From Actimicrobium sp. CCC2.4 (GTDB lineage: Bacteria; Pseudomonadota; Gammaproteobacteria; Burkholderiales; Burkholderiaceae_D), in contig NZ_CP133777.1 in the NCBI RefSeq assembly GCF_034347385.1, positions 3,472,001-3,536,000 of the forward strand: a DNA stretch of 64,000 bases, given 5' to 3'. Below, in pieces: positions 8,308 to 17,827 of this stretch; position 1 is the first letter of the stretch; every line of letters starts with the position of its first letter. Made by a program: the position numbers and the translations under genes. A model generated the notes under the pieces. It made no database searches, had not been told where the DNA came from, and saw nothing but the letters and a program-made list of their open reading frames with translations.

Positions 8308-9015
8308 TCAATTTTCAGCCACGCGCCAGAGCGAGGTACCACGGATTTCCTTGTCGAGCGCCGTCAATGCCAGCTCGTGTTCGCTCAGCTCCTCTGCGCT
8401 GGCCGGCAGCAAAACAATGTCCGCCAGCGGAACCAGTTCAAGATGCACCCCGGATTCGCCGGCTTGATCGCCGTCATCCAGTTCCATGCTGAGACTGTTC
8501 TGACCGCGTGTCATTGCCAGATACACCTCGGCCAGCAATTCGGCATCGAGTAACGCACCGTGCAATGTGCGATGCGCATTCGATACGCCATACCGGTCGC
8601 ACAGCGAGTCCAGCGAGTTACGTTTTCCGGGGTGCATTTCCTTGGCCTGCACTAGCGTATCGATGACGCCGCTGACCTGTGTATTGAACAGCGGGATGTC
8701 GAGTCGCTTGAATTCGGCATCCAGAAAACCGACGTCGAACGGCGCGTTGTGAATGATGACCTCGGCACCGCTGATGTAGTCACGCAGCTCGGCAACGACT
8801 GCCGCGAACTTGGGTTTATCGCGCAGAAACTCGGTAGTCAGTCCGTGTACCGCCAGCGCGCCTTCTTCGGAATCGCGCTCCGGATTGAGGTAGCAGTGAA
8901 AGTTCTTGCCGGTCAGCCGGCGATTGATCATTTCAACGCAGCCGATTTCAATGACGCGGTCGCCGGAACGGGGATTAAGACCCGTGGTCTCGGTATCGAG
9001 AACGATTTGTCGCAT
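8308..9015 (-). CDS. dnaQ: DNA polymerase III epsilon subunit (3'-5' proofreading exonuclease)
   Basis: 235 residues, the usual length. DEDDh exonuclease motifs are all visible: ExoI DTETTG near residue 7, ExoII HNAPFDVGFLDAEF near 94, and ExoIII with His and Asp in HGALLDAELLAEVYL near 160. The C-terminal tail is the region that in E. coli contacts the polymerase alpha subunit. It proofreads replication errors inside the Pol III core. It follows rnhA on the same strand with a 42-base gap; in E. coli dnaQ and rnhA are neighbours but divergent. Confidence 0.96.
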   Translation of the reverse strand: MRQIVLDTETTGLNPRSGDRVIEIGCVEMINRRLTGKNFHCYLNPERDSEEGALAVHGLTTEFLRDKPKFAAVVAELRDYISGAEVIIHNAPFDVGFLDAEFKRLDIPLFNTQVSGVIDTLVQAKEMHPGKRNSLDSLCDRYGVSNAHRTLHGALLDAELLAEVYLAMTRGQNSLSMELDDGDQAGESGVHLELVPLADIVLLPASAEELSEHELALTALDKEIRGTSLWRVAEN

Positions 9016-9057
9016 GAGTGTGTTGTCCTGATAAATGAATGGCTTAGTGATGGCCGC

Positions 9058-9492
9058 TTAGCGGATCGAATCAACGCCGCGGTTGGCCAGCGTGTCAGCG
9101 CGCTCATTGCCGACGTGTCCGGAGTGGCCGCGCACCCAGCGCCATTGAATCTGATGCATCTGTTGGGCCAGATCCAGCGCTTGCCACAGGTCGACATTCT
9201 TGACCGGTTCGCGCGCGGCAGTTTTCCAGCCGCGTTTTTTCCAGCCGTGAATCCACTCGCTGATTCCCTTTTGCACGTACTGGCTATCGGTATGCACGAT
9301 GACATCACAGGGGCGGCGTAGCGCCGTCAGCGCTTCAATGACGGCTTTCAATTCCATCCGGTTATTGGTGGTGTCGCGCTCGCCACCGAATAACTCTTTT
9401 TCGTTGGTCCCGGCCACCAGCCAGGCTCCCCAGCCACCTCGACCGGGATTTCCCTTGCAGGCCCCGTCGGTATAAATTTCAACTTTTTCCAT
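9058..9492 (-). CDS. rnhA: Ribonuclease HI
   Basis: 144 residues with the four catalytic carboxylates in their usual motifs: [11 protein letters not shown] (Asp8), [13 protein letters not shown] (Glu46), [11 protein letters not shown] (Asp68) and GNERADTLA (Asp132). The basic protrusion ([12 protein letters not shown]) used for hybrid binding is present. The enzyme cleaves RNA in RNA-DNA hybrids, removing primers and R-loops. The start lies 2 bases after the stop of the upstream methyltransferase gene, so the two are probably co-transcribed. Confidence 0.97.
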   Translation of the reverse strand: MEKVEIYTDGACKGNPGRGGWGAWLVAGTNEKELFGGERDTTNNRMELKAVIEALTALRRPCDVIVHTDSQYVQKGISEWIHGWKKRGWKTAAREPVKNVDLWQALDLAQQMHQIQWRWVRGHSGHVGNERADTLANRGVDSIR

Positions 9493-9494
9493 GA

Positions 9495-10265
9495 TTATTT
9501 TTTCTTGTGTGCTTTGTTAGTGGCGGGCACCGCGCGGGCAGAACTGGCTACTGGCCGCCGCCATGCCGGACCGATCAGATGCATACCCTTGACCCGCTTG
9601 ATTGCATGCACGACATACACCGCGCCCAGGTAGGGCCACCAGCGCTGGCCGATTTTTTCCATGAACGCGAACCGCTCCAGCCATTTTTCGGTTCGGCACG
9701 GCGGCGCGTAACAGCCGAAATATCCCTGATCGACCTCCATGTTGAGCAGTTCGAGCCAGTCTTTCAGGCGCGGCATGCTGATAAATTCGCCATCGCGCGG
9801 CAGGAACGCCGACCCGCTCAATCGTCCTGCCATCTGCCGCGCGCCCCACAGGCTGGCTGAATTGAAACCGCAAATAATCAGCCTGCCTTCCGGCCGCAGC
9901 ACCCGCTCGACTTCACGTAATACTTGATGGGGTTCGCGCGAAAACTCCAGCACGTGCGGCAAAACCACCAGATCCAGGCTCTGTGACGCAAAGGGCAATT
10001 CGGCCAGATCATGGGCAATCGCTACCGCGAGTCGGGTACCTGACGCCAGATCAACATGGGTATCGGCCAGCCACTTGTTGGGCATCCGGTTAGCGCTGAG
10101 CGCATTGATTTGCGGCAGGCCGATCTGCATCGCATTGAAGCCGAAAATGTCAGCGGTCAATGCATCGAGGCAGGATTGCTCCCAGGCCAGCACGTAAGCC
10201 CCTGCTGCGCTATCGAGCCAGGGGCCGAGCGCTATAATGCATTTTTCTGAAGGTAGGTGATCCAT
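9495..10265 (-). CDS. yafS: YafS-like SAM-dependent methyltransferase
   Basis: 256 residues from the ATG at 10265. The class I methyltransferase core shows [40 protein letters not shown] and SLWGARQ. The N-terminal part ([24 protein letters not shown]) is as I remember E. coli YafS, and the neighbours match too: yafS sits between gloB and rnhA in E. coli. The C-terminus is Lys/Arg rich. The substrate is unknown. The start codon shares the palindrome CATG with the start of divergent gloB, so each gene's promoter must lie inside the other's coding region. A longer TTG-started version to 10307 would overlap gloB further and is less likely. Confidence 0.85.
   Translation of the reverse strand: MDHLPSEKCIIALGPWLDSAAGAYVLAWEQSCLDALTADIFGFNAMQIGLPQINALSANRMPNKWLADTHVDLASGTRLAVAIAHDLAELPFASQSLDLVVLPHVLEFSREPHQVLREVERVLRPEGRLIICGFNSASLWGARQMAGRLSGSAFLPRDGEFISMPRLKDWLELLNMEVDQGYFGCYAPPCRTEKWLERFAFMEKIGQRWWPYLGAVYVVHAIKRVKGMHLIGPAWRRPVASSARAVPATNKAHKKK
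10233..10238 (+). promoter_or_regulatory. -10 box of gloB promoter
   Basis: A perfect TATAAT lies 26 bases before the gloB ATG, inside the yafS coding sequence. No good -35 is seen at 17 bases. The short leader carries AAGGTAGG as ribosome site. Confidence 0.55.
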
Positions 10266-11043
10266 GGCGACGTTACAAGTGTTGACGATTCCCGCGTTCG
10301 ATGACAATTACCTGTGGCTCGTCCATGACGGCGTCCATGCCGCCGTGGTTGACCCCGGCGATGCCGGGCCCATCCTCGCGGCACTGGCGCTCCATCAGTT
10401 GTCGCTAGCCGCTATTCTACTGACTCATCACCATGCTGACCATGTTGGCGGTGTGCCCGAACTGCTGCGACATGCCAGCGTGCCGGTCTATGGCCCCCGC
10501 CACGAAAAAATTCCCACCGTTAGCCATCTGCTGGAACAAGGCGATACCGTCGTCGTACCGGAATTGCAATGGCAACTTGGTGTGCTCGATGTTCCGGGTC
10601 ATACAAGCGGCCATATTGCTTACTTCGCCGCGGTCGAGGAATGGCTATTTTGCGGCGACACATTGTTTGCCGGTGGCTGCGGACGCCTGTTCGAAGGGAC
10701 TCCCGAACAGATGGATGCGTCGCTGCAAAAGCTCGCGGGCCTGCCGGGCCGGACCAGCGTCTTTTGCGCCCACGAATACACCATGGCCAATTTGCGCTTT
10801 GCGCAAGCAGTCGAACCGGGCAACGTCGCGTTGCAAGAGCGTATTGTGCGCGAGCAGGACAAGCGCGACCGCCACATCCCGACCGTTCCGTCGACGATCA
10901 CGCTGGAGCGCGAGACCAACCCGTTTCTGAGATGGCGTGAAGCCGAAATCCGGCACAGCCTGCAAGAAGCCGGCAAGCTGGGGGACGACACCGGCATCGC
11001 CGGATTTGCCGCGCTACGTGCCTGGAAAAATAGCTATCGCTGA
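10264..11043 (+). CDS. gloB: Hydroxyacylglutathione hydrolase (glyoxalase II)
   Basis: 259 residues, standard for GloB. The metallo-beta-lactamase dinuclear metal motif [10 protein letters not shown] is near residue 56, followed by [10 protein letters not shown] (His ligand near 116), [17 protein letters not shown] (bridging Asp) and CAHEYT (His). The C-terminal substrate-glutathione region includes NPFLRW. It hydrolyses S-lactoylglutathione to lactate and glutathione, the second step of methylglyoxal detoxification. The ribosome site AAGGTAGG is well placed. It is divergent from yafS with overlapping start codons. Confidence 0.96.
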   Translation: MATLQVLTIPAFDDNYLWLVHDGVHAAVVDPGDAGPILAALALHQLSLAAILLTHHHADHVGGVPELLRHASVPVYGPRHEKIPTVSHLLEQGDTVVVPELQWQLGVLDVPGHTSGHIAYFAAVEEWLFCGDTLFAGGCGRLFEGTPEQMDASLQKLAGLPGRTSVFCAHEYTMANLRFAQAVEPGNVALQERIVREQDKRDRHIPTVPSTITLERETNPFLRWREAEIRHSLQEAGKLGDDTGIAGFAALRAWKNSYR

Positions 11044-11270
11044 TCCGGCGCAATCCGGTGGTGATTTTTTTGTCGTCACAGTGAATTTTTTAGGATGCCG
11101 GCGATCGACTCTGCAAGGGCTTGATCGACCATCGCTCAAGCATGGCCTGCGTGCCCGGGCGGCGGCTATTCTGTAACTATTCTTGACGGGTCGAATGGCG
11201 CTTACGTACACTCCGTGATCGATTTTACGATTCAGCTGCATCGAGTCCAGCAAAAATAAGGAACAGACCC

Positions 11271-12746
11271 ATGCAGCAGAAGCTATTCCGCGCCCTCACC
11301 TTCTCCGCTTTCCTGCTGCTAGCCGCGCCCCACGCGAGCAAGGCCAACGACCTCAGTATTTCCCCGTCGATCACCGATTACACCTACGACCCGAGCGACC
11401 CCGTTACCCAGGTGCTGGCAATCGAAGAGCTCGATGTCTGGGGCCGCATCCGTAACGGCTTCGGTATTCCCGACCTCAATAATCCGCTGGTACTCAGCCA
11501 GACCAACTGGTACAGCGCCCGCCCCGAATACATCCAGCGCACCACGCTGCGGGCATCGCGCTATCTATTTCATGTCCTGCAGGAACTCGAAAAACGCGAC
11601 ATGCCAACCGAACTGGCGCTGCTGCCGTTCATCGAATCGGCTTTCAATCCGGAAGCCTATTCATCGGCCAAGGCATCCGGCATGTGGCAGTTCATTCCGT
11701 CGACCGGACTTGACTTCAACCTCAAGCAGAACCTGTTCAAGGATGAGCGGCGCGATGTCCTCGCCTCGACGGATGCCGCCCTGACCTATCTGCAAAAACT
11801 GCATGGCATGTTCGGTGACTGGCAGCTGGCACTGGCCGCCTACAACTGGGGCGAAGGATCGGTGCAACGGGCAATCAAGAAGAATCAAGCCAACGGCTTA
11901 CCAACCGATTTCAATAGCCTGTCCGCACTGATGCCGGCCGAAACCCGCAACTATGTTCCCAAGCTCCAGGCCGTCAAGAACATCATCGCCACGCCGGAAG
12001 CGTTTGGCATCACGCTGCCGAAAGCAGACAACCAACCCTACTTTGTGACGATCGGCAAGACCCGTGACATCGACCTGAAAGTTGCCGCGCAACTGGCCGA
12101 AATCACCCTCGACGAATTCAAGAGTCTGAACCCTCAGTTCAACCGACCTGTTATTACCGGCAGCGCCAGCACCAAGATATTGCTGCCCCAGCAAAATGCC
12201 GAACGCTTCAAGATCAACCTGGCGCAATGGAATCGCCCATTGTCGTCATGGATGGCACACACGGTAACCAAGCGCGAGCGCATCGAAGCCATTGCCGCGC
12301 TGTTCAATACCGAGCCGCAGTTACTGCGCGAAGTCAATCACATCCCACCCAATATGCGCCTGAAGGCCGGCTCGACAATCCTGGTTCCCAAAACTGCCAA
12401 GGCTGCCGAAACCGACATCACCGCCGAAGTCGCCGATAACGCAGTGATGTCAATGGAGCCGGATGTGCCGGATTTCCGCCGCATCGCCGTGCGGGTTGGC
12501 AAGCGTGACAACCTTGCGTCGATTGCACAGCGCTACAACGTCACCGTGGCGCAAGTGAAGAACTGGAACGATTTGCAGCGCGACACCTTGCGCAGCGGCC
12601 AGACGCTGCATGTGCAAGTTCCTTATCGTGCAAGCGCCAAGACCGGACAGCGTACGGTGCGCGTCGCAGCGAACCGCCCCCATCACAAAGATGCCAGGTC
12701 AGACAAAAAATTACGCAACGGCCCGATACTCGCTTCAGCACGCTGA
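11271..12746 (+). CDS. mltD: Membrane-bound lytic murein transglycosylase D with two LysM domains
   Basis: 491 residues with a signal peptide of about 25 residues (cleavage after ASKA). The SLT domain (about 95-250) has the catalytic Glu122 in LLPFIESAFNPEAY, then SGMWQFIPSTGLDF and AAYNWGEGSVQRAI. Two LysM peptidoglycan-binding modules follow, at about 330-373 and 406-450, before a basic C-terminal tail. It cleaves the glycan strand of murein with 1,6-anhydro formation in the periplasm. No lipobox is visible, so despite the family name this copy may be soluble or only weakly attached. Ribosome site AAGGAA precedes the ATG. Confidence 0.94.
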   Translation: MQQKLFRALTFSAFLLLAAPHASKANDLSISPSITDYTYDPSDPVTQVLAIEELDVWGRIRNGFGIPDLNNPLVLSQTNWYSARPEYIQRTTLRASRYLFHVLQELEKRDMPTELALLPFIESAFNPEAYSSAKASGMWQFIPSTGLDFNLKQNLFKDERRDVLASTDAALTYLQKLHGMFGDWQLALAAYNWGEGSVQRAIKKNQANGLPTDFNSLSALMPAETRNYVPKLQAVKNIIATPEAFGITLPKADNQPYFVTIGKTRDIDLKVAAQLAEITLDEFKSLNPQFNRPVITGSASTKILLPQQNAERFKINLAQWNRPLSSWMAHTVTKRERIEAIAALFNTEPQLLREVNHIPPNMRLKAGSTILVPKTAKAAETDITAEVADNAVMSMEPDVPDFRRIAVRVGKRDNLASIAQRYNVTVAQVKNWNDLQRDTLRSGQTLHVQVPYRASAKTGQRTVRVAANRPHHKDARSDKKLRNGPILASAR

Positions 12747-12921
12747 GCCGGGAGTACCGGTACGGGTGCGGACTTGCCCCAAGCACGGCAAGCCCCTACA
12801 ATCTCGCACGATCTGACCGCAAGGGCTGCACCCGCCGCCTCATCCGTTCAACCCCAGCACTGGCGCTTGCCTTCTTCATCGAACGCAAGCGCTTGTAATT
12901 TGATCCCACCAGGAGTTCTGC

Positions 12922-13704
12922 ATGGCTTTTTTGCAAGGCAAAAAAATCCTCATCACCGGCCTGCTATCGAATCGTTCGATCGCATATGGCATTGCAACCG
13001 CTTGCAAACGCGAAGGTGCCGAACTGGCATTCACGTATGTCGGAGAACGCTTCAAGGAACGCACGGTCGAGTTTGCCCGCGAGTTCGACAGCGAACTGAT
13101 TTTTGATTGCGACGTCGGCAGCGATGAACAAATTACCGCCTTGTTCACTGACCTGGCCAAGTCCTGGGATCAACTCGACGGCCTGGTGCATGCGATCGGC
13201 TTTGCACCGCGCGAAGCAATCGCCGGCGACTTCCTCGACGGTCTGTCGCGCGAGGGTTTCAAGATCGCCCACGATATTTCGGCCTACAGTTTCCCGGCCA
13301 TGGCCAAGGCCGCGTTGCCGATGCTGCGTCCGAACGCGGCCCTGCTGACGCTGACCTATCTCGGCGCAATGCGCTCGCTGCCGAACTACAACACGATGGG
13401 TCTGGCCAAAGCATCGCTCGAAGCCAGTGTGCGCTACATGGCGGAATCGCTCGGACCGAAAGGCGTTCGCGTCAATGGTATTTCAGCCGGTCCGATCAAG
13501 ACACTGGCTGCCAGCGGTATCAAGGACTTCAGCAAGATCCTCAATTTCGTCAAGACGCATTCGCCGCTGCGGCGCAATGTCACCCAAGACGATGTCGGCA
13601 ATGCAGCCGCCTTCCTGCTATCCGACCTGGCCGCCGGCATCACCGGTGAAATTACCTATGTCGACGGCGGCTTCTCGCATGTCGTCGGCGGTATCGCCGA
13701 ATAA
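12922..13704 (+). CDS. fabI: Enoyl-[acyl-carrier-protein] reductase [NADH]
   Basis: 260 residues of the short-chain dehydrogenase type. It has the FabI-specific glycine motif [15 protein letters not shown] and the catalytic pair Tyr156/Lys163 with Tyr146, in the same numbering as the E. coli enzyme. The cofactor loop GFAPREA is present, and the sequence ends in [20 protein letters not shown] and YVDGGFSHV. It reduces trans-2-enoyl-ACP in the last step of fatty-acid elongation and is the triclosan/isoniazid-class target. AGGAG lies before the ATG and a terminator follows the stop. Confidence 0.97.
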   Translation: MAFLQGKKILITGLLSNRSIAYGIATACKREGAELAFTYVGERFKERTVEFAREFDSELIFDCDVGSDEQITALFTDLAKSWDQLDGLVHAIGFAPREAIAGDFLDGLSREGFKIAHDISAYSFPAMAKAALPMLRPNAALLTLTYLGAMRSLPNYNTMGLAKASLEASVRYMAESLGPKGVRVNGISAGPIKTLAASGIKDFSKILNFVKTHSPLRRNVTQDDVGNAAAFLLSDLAAGITGEITYVDGGFSHVVGGIAE

Positions 13705-13730
13705 GACCACGCGCAACCGGCGTCAACGAA

Positions 13731-13756
13731 CAGCCTCCTGTGCGGAGGCTGCTTTT
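13731..13756 (+). terminator. Terminator of fabI
   Basis: CAGCCTCC/GGAGGCTG stem with a 5-base loop, followed by CTTTT, 27 bases past the fabI stop. Confidence 0.7.
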
Positions 13757-14084
13757 GATCCCTCTGCGCGAGCCCCGCCGATTCGCCGCAGTGCAATAAA
13801 TAGTTCGACACCGTAGCACTTTCCCCTGTACACTTCGCCTCGTTCATTGCCCAGCGCAGTGTTCACCGTAGCACCGCAAACCCTTCGCATTAACGATAAG
13901 CCCCCCGCCTCTTGGTGTTGATGTTCAAACACCGTCCCGGCGCAAAGCTTTATGTGCCGAAATTTCTCTGAGTTTACTAGCTGTTGTTACTTAGCTGTTT
14001 CGTTGGTTGGCGTTGCATTTTTATTGCGCTTTCGCATGCACTCGACCGAGTGCCGCGCAGCGCTGAGTTCACGAAAGATAAAAA
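13757..14084 (+). other. Long leader region before the RhlE-like helicase
   Basis: 328 bases without a supported gene. GCACTCG-AC-CGAGTGC forms a tight dyad at 14038-14053, about 30 bases before the helicase ATG. Cold-shock DEAD-box helicase genes often have long structured leaders, so a regulatory 5' UTR is possible. That is inference only. Confidence 0.35.
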
Positions 14085-15491
14085 ATGACTTTTGAAGCCC
14101 TTGGCCTCCACACGTCCGTAATCAAAGCACTTACCGAATCCGGCTACCTCAAGCCAACCAGCGTGCAGGAGCAAGCCATTCCTGCCGCCATCGAAGGCCG
14201 TGACCTGCTGGTTTCATCGCAAACCGGCTCCGGCAAAACCGCCGCATTCATGCTGCCAGCCCTGCACAAATTTGCTACTGCCGCCGAACTGCAACTGGCC
14301 GACAGCAGCAAGACACCAAATCAAGAAAAACAATCCGCACTGGCCCGTGGCGAGCGTCCGCGCTTCAAGGCTGCCCAGCCTAAGATGCTGGTCCTGACCC
14401 CGACCCGCGAACTCGCTTTGCAAGTCACCACCGCCACCGACAAGTACGGTTCGCAGATGCGTCGCATCAAAGCTGTCTCGATTCTGGGCGGCATGCCTTA
14501 CCCGAAGCAAATGCAATTGCTGGCCAAGAATCCAGAGATTCTGGTTGCCACCCCTGGTCGTTTGATCGACCACATGGAATCGGGCAAGATCGATTTCTCG
14601 CAACTCGAAATCCTGGTCCTCGACGAAGCTGACCGCATGCTGGACATGGGTTTCATCGACGATATCGAAAAGATCGTTGCTGCCACACCGGAATCCCGCC
14701 AGACCATGCTGTTCTCGGCAACGCTCGACGGCGTCGTCGGCAATATGGCCAAGCGCATCACCAAGAACCCGATGATCATCCAGATCGCCGGTTCGGCCAC
14801 CAAGCATGAAAACATCAGCCAGCGCGTCCACTTTGTCGACGATCTGTCGCACAAGAATCGTCTGCTGGATCATCTGCTGCGCGACGAGACGATGGACCAG
14901 GCTGTTGTGTTCACCGCCACCAAGCGTGACGCTGACACCATCGCCGACCGTCTGAACATCGCCGGTTTCGCTGCTGCTGCCCTGCATGGCGACATGCATC
15001 AAGGCGCGCGCAACCGTACCCTCGACGGCATGCGTCGTGGTCAGGTTCGTGTTCTGGTTGCCACCGACGTCGCTGCCCGCGGTATCGATGTGCCAGCGAT
15101 CACCCACGTATTCAACTACGATCTGCCGAAATTCCCTGAAGACTACGTCCACCGCATCGGTCGTACAGGTCGGGCCGGTCGTAACGGTATCGCCGTATCG
15201 CTGGTCAATCATGCCGAAGGCATCAATGTCAAACGCATTGAGCGCTTCACCAAGCAATTGATCCCGGTGGAAGTGATCGAAGGTTTCGAGCCTAAGAAGA
15301 CCGCATCCGCACCACGTTCCGGCCAAAAGCCAGGCGGCTGGAAACCAGGCGATAACCGCAGTGCGGCCAAGCCAGGTCAGCGCACCTTCAGCAAGCCGTC
15401 GGCACCACGCAAAGATGGCAGCAGCTTCAGCAAGGGCCCGCGTACCGGCGACGCCGGCGGTGCTGCCCGTCGTCCCTACGGCGATCGTTAA
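14085..15491 (+). CDS. rhlE: DEAD-box ATP-dependent RNA helicase (RhlE-like)
   Basis: 468 residues. Helicase motifs in order: Q motif near PTSVQEQAIPA, SQTGSGKT, TPTRELALQV, ATPGRLIDH, VLDEADRMLDMGF, LFSAT, then ATDVAARGIDVP and YVHRIGRTGRAGR in the second RecA domain. An insert of about 35 residues rich in Lys/Gln/Ser sits between motifs I and Ia, seen in some betaproteobacterial RhlE proteins. The C-terminal tail (about 405-468) is a Gly/Ser/Pro/Lys/Arg low-complexity RNA-binding extension. Likely roles are ribosome assembly, RNA turnover and cold adaptation. It is followed by a two-way terminator shared with senA. Confidence 0.92.
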   Translation: MTFEALGLHTSVIKALTESGYLKPTSVQEQAIPAAIEGRDLLVSSQTGSGKTAAFMLPALHKFATAAELQLADSSKTPNQEKQSALARGERPRFKAAQPKMLVLTPTRELALQVTTATDKYGSQMRRIKAVSILGGMPYPKQMQLLAKNPEILVATPGRLIDHMESGKIDFSQLEILVLDEADRMLDMGFIDDIEKIVAATPESRQTMLFSATLDGVVGNMAKRITKNPMIIQIAGSATKHENISQRVHFVDDLSHKNRLLDHLLRDETMDQAVVFTATKRDADTIADRLNIAGFAAAALHGDMHQGARNRTLDGMRRGQVRVLVATDVAARGIDVPAITHVFNYDLPKFPEDYVHRIGRTGRAGRNGIAVSLVNHAEGINVKRIERFTKQLIPVEVIEGFEPKKTASAPRSGQKPGGWKPGDNRSAAKPGQRTFSKPSAPRKDGSSFSKGPRTGDAGGAARRPYGDR

Positions 15492-15532
15492 TCGATCACC
15501 GTACGAATTCCCGGGGTAACCCGGGAGGACAT

Positions 15533-15570
15533 AAAAAAACCCGCGACAGCCCGGCTGACGCGGGTTTTTT
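15533..15570. terminator. Bidirectional terminator between rhlE and senA
   Basis: AAAAAAACCCGCG and CGCGGGTTTTTT flank a 13-base loop. A-tract and T-tract on the two sides let it end transcription from both converging genes. Confidence 0.88.
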
Positions 15571-15578
15571 ATTGCCGC

Positions 15579-16775
15579 TCAGAGCGCGCAGGTACGAAAG
15601 CCGATGAACATGTCACTGCGCTCCGGCAAATAAAAATTCCGGTAATGCAGCGAACGCGATCGCGCCGGCGTCGCAAACGAGGCTCCCCGCACCGACTGGT
15701 GCGAGTCGAACCAGGGTGCGGAATATTCGCGGTATCCGTCAGCGGCAAAGCCTGCATACGGACCGAATGGCGAACAAGTCCACTCCCACAGATCGCCCCA
15801 ATGAAAAGCCGGATGACCTGCACCGGCGGCGCCTTCCCACTCCGCTTCGGTGGGCAGTCGACGGCCGGCCCAGACGCAGTACGCTTGCGCTTCGTACAGG
15901 CTGACGTGCCGGACCGGCTCGCGCATCGGCAGCATCAGCACGTCACCAAAACGCCGGCAGCGCCACTGCTGCCCGTCCCGCACCCAGTCCTGCGGAGCCG
16001 AACGCTCCTGCTGCATCAGCCAGGCCTTGCCTGCAGCGGTCCAGAACTGCGCTTTCTGATATCCGCCATCGGCGACGAACTCGCTGAATTGCGCATAAGT
16101 CACTAGCGTCGCATCGATGCTGTAGGCGTCCAGCAGGTACGCATGCGCCCATTTTTCATTGTCGAATACGAAGCCCCGACCGGCCGCGCTGCCCAGTTGT
16201 ATCGTCCCGCCCGGAAAGCGAATGGCGCGTTGCATCGCGCCGGATGTGAGGGGGAGCACCAGCGCATCTGACAGCGCAATACCGAGCGTATTGAGCGTCG
16301 ACAGCAAGGCTTCGCCATGCATGTCTTCATGCGCCAGTACCAACCGGTACCGATACAGCGAGACATCGTCGGATAGAGCACGCGACAGCTTGTCGAGACT
16401 GCGGTCCAGCACTTCGCGACAGTACATCTTGAGCGCACCAGTGCCTGGCAATCCGAGCGTCCAGCGTGCGAGGTGGGGGATGGTATTCGAGTCGAACCAA
16501 TCGTCTCCCTTGGTCAGCAACGAGGTCCGCAGCGCAGAATCAGGGGCGCTGGTTTGCGCATCCCGCAGCACGTACCATTCGGCAAACCAGGCCAGATGCC
16601 CGAGCTCCCATAACGGCGGATTGAGGATGGATAGCCTGGGGACATTGGCCGGATCATCCAGCCCGACCGACTGAAAACAGTCGAACAGGGCAAGGGTATA
16701 ATTTCGCGCCTGGGACAAGGCCTCGGCCAGATCGCCGGGTGCCAGCAGACGAAAAGAAGCAACTTCAGCATTCAT
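15579..16775 (-). CDS. senA: Selenoneine synthase SenA (EgtB-like non-heme iron enzyme)
   Basis: 398 residues. An N-terminal DinB-like four-helix domain holds His60 (WELGHLAW) and the HX3HXE motif HEDMHGE (His149, His153, Glu155), the iron ligands of EgtB-type sulfoxide synthases. A C-terminal FGE-sulfatase/C-type-lectin-like domain (about 200-398) carries GRRLPTEAEWEGAAG, WEWTCSPFGPY and RGASF, ending in IGFRTCAL. EgtB joins cysteine-type sulfur donors to hercynine. In the described senABC clusters this paralogue instead joins a selenosugar to hercynine to give selenoneine. The SenA call rests on its place head-to-head with senB and selD, 46 bases away; sequence alone would say EgtB family. 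No egtD lies in the window, so hercynine must be made elsewhere or imported. Confidence 0.88.
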   Translation of the reverse strand: MNAEVASFRLLAPGDLAEALSQARNYTLALFDCFQSVGLDDPANVPRLSILNPPLWELGHLAWFAEWYVLRDAQTSAPDSALRTSLLTKGDDWFDSNTIPHLARWTLGLPGTGALKMYCREVLDRSLDKLSRALSDDVSLYRYRLVLAHEDMHGEALLSTLNTLGIALSDALVLPLTSGAMQRAIRFPGGTIQLGSAAGRGFVFDNEKWAHAYLLDAYSIDATLVTYAQFSEFVADGGYQKAQFWTAAGKAWLMQQERSAPQDWVRDGQQWRCRRFGDVLMLPMREPVRHVSLYEAQAYCVWAGRRLPTEAEWEGAAGAGHPAFHWGDLWEWTCSPFGPYAGFAADGYREYSAPWFDSHQSVRGASFATPARSRSLHYRNFYLPERSDMFIGFRTCAL

Positions 16776-16821
16776 CGTTAATCATCAACTTCAAAAAAAT
16801 CAGGTTCACTGGAAAGGTGTC

Positions 16822-17781
16822 TTGGCTAAACCACTCGTCCTCATTATCAGTCCCGCACTGGCAAATGCCAACAATGGCAACTGGCAAACTGCGGCGCGCT
16901 GGTCGCGCTTTTTGCGCGATGGGCATTCCGTCATTTGTACTGCGAGCGATGCCACAACGGCCTCCACGCTGCGACCCGATATCGTGATTGCGCTTCATGC
17001 GCGCCGCTCGGCCTCAGCCTTGAAACAGTTCGCAGACCACTGCCCGTCGATACTTGTACTGACCGGTACCGATCTTTACCGCGACATCCGGACTGATCCG
17101 GTGGCACGGCATTCGTTATCGATCGCCACGCGGCTGGTCCTCCTGCAGTCAGCCGGCATCGACGAACTACCTGCATCGATGCACGAAAAAACGCACGTTA
17201 TCTATCAGTCGGCACGTACCCTAAAGGCAATCACGCGCCAGCGCTCCGCACTTAAGGTCATCATGATAGGCCACCTGCGCGCCGAGAAAGATCCGGCCAC
17301 TTTCCTGCGCGCCTGCGTCCATCTGGCACACGATGATATCGACTTCCTCCATATCGGCGGCGCACTCGATGCAGAACTCAAGGCGCTGGCCGATACGACG
17401 GCAGAGCGGCAACCGCGCTACCGCTGGATCGGCAACCAACCGTATGCCACCACCCGCCAGCGCCTCAAGCACAGCGACCTGATGGTCATCAGCTCGGTCA
17501 TGGAAGGCGGTGCCAACGTGATCATCGAAGCCATCACCAGCGGCGTGGCCGTCGTGGCCAGCGATATTCCAGGCAATCGTGGCATGCTCGGCGACGACTA
17601 TGCCGGCTACTTTCCAGTAGGGGATGCGGGCGCGCTGGCGACGCTGATCCGGCGCAGCGCCAGCGAGCCACTTTTTCTCGCGCGCCTGCAAACGCAATGC
17701 GATCTGCGCCGTCCGCTGTTTGCTCCAGAACGCGAATGCGCAGCAGTGAGGCAGTTGGTAGATAATTGCGTGCACATTTAG
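16822..17781 (+). CDS. senB: Selenosugar synthase SenB (glycosyltransferase, TIGR04348-type)
   Basis: 319 residues, starting at a TTG with AAAGGTG just before it. The N-terminus (IISPALANANNGNWQTAARW) and LTGTDLYRDI match the family long known as a glycosyltransferase next to selD. The C-terminal Rossmann domain has the GT4 features IGHLRAEKDP and the nucleotide-sugar motif EGGANVIIEAI with Glu228 and Glu236. SenB is described as attacking a UDP-sugar with selenophosphate to form a C-Se bond in a selenosugar, the selenium donor for SenA. It is followed after 46 bases by selD on the same strand and is divergent from senA. The combination of all three genes makes this assignment strong. Confidence 0.92.
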   Translation: MAKPLVLIISPALANANNGNWQTAARWSRFLRDGHSVICTASDATTASTLRPDIVIALHARRSASALKQFADHCPSILVLTGTDLYRDIRTDPVARHSLSIATRLVLLQSAGIDELPASMHEKTHVIYQSARTLKAITRQRSALKVIMIGHLRAEKDPATFLRACVHLAHDDIDFLHIGGALDAELKALADTTAERQPRYRWIGNQPYATTRQRLKHSDLMVISSVMEGGANVIIEAITSGVAVVASDIPGNRGMLGDDYAGYFPVGDAGALATLIRRSASEPLFLARLQTQCDLRRPLFAPERECAAVRQLVDNCVHI

Positions 17782-17827
17782 GTCAGCCTGCAAGCCGACC
17801 CTCATTCCCGACACCCCAAGGATTTCC

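Noticed and set aside
14214-15326. 370-codon open frame antisense to the RhlE-like helicase
   Set aside because: It is the mirror of a clear helicase gene in GC-rich DNA; no family motifs and no ribosome site.
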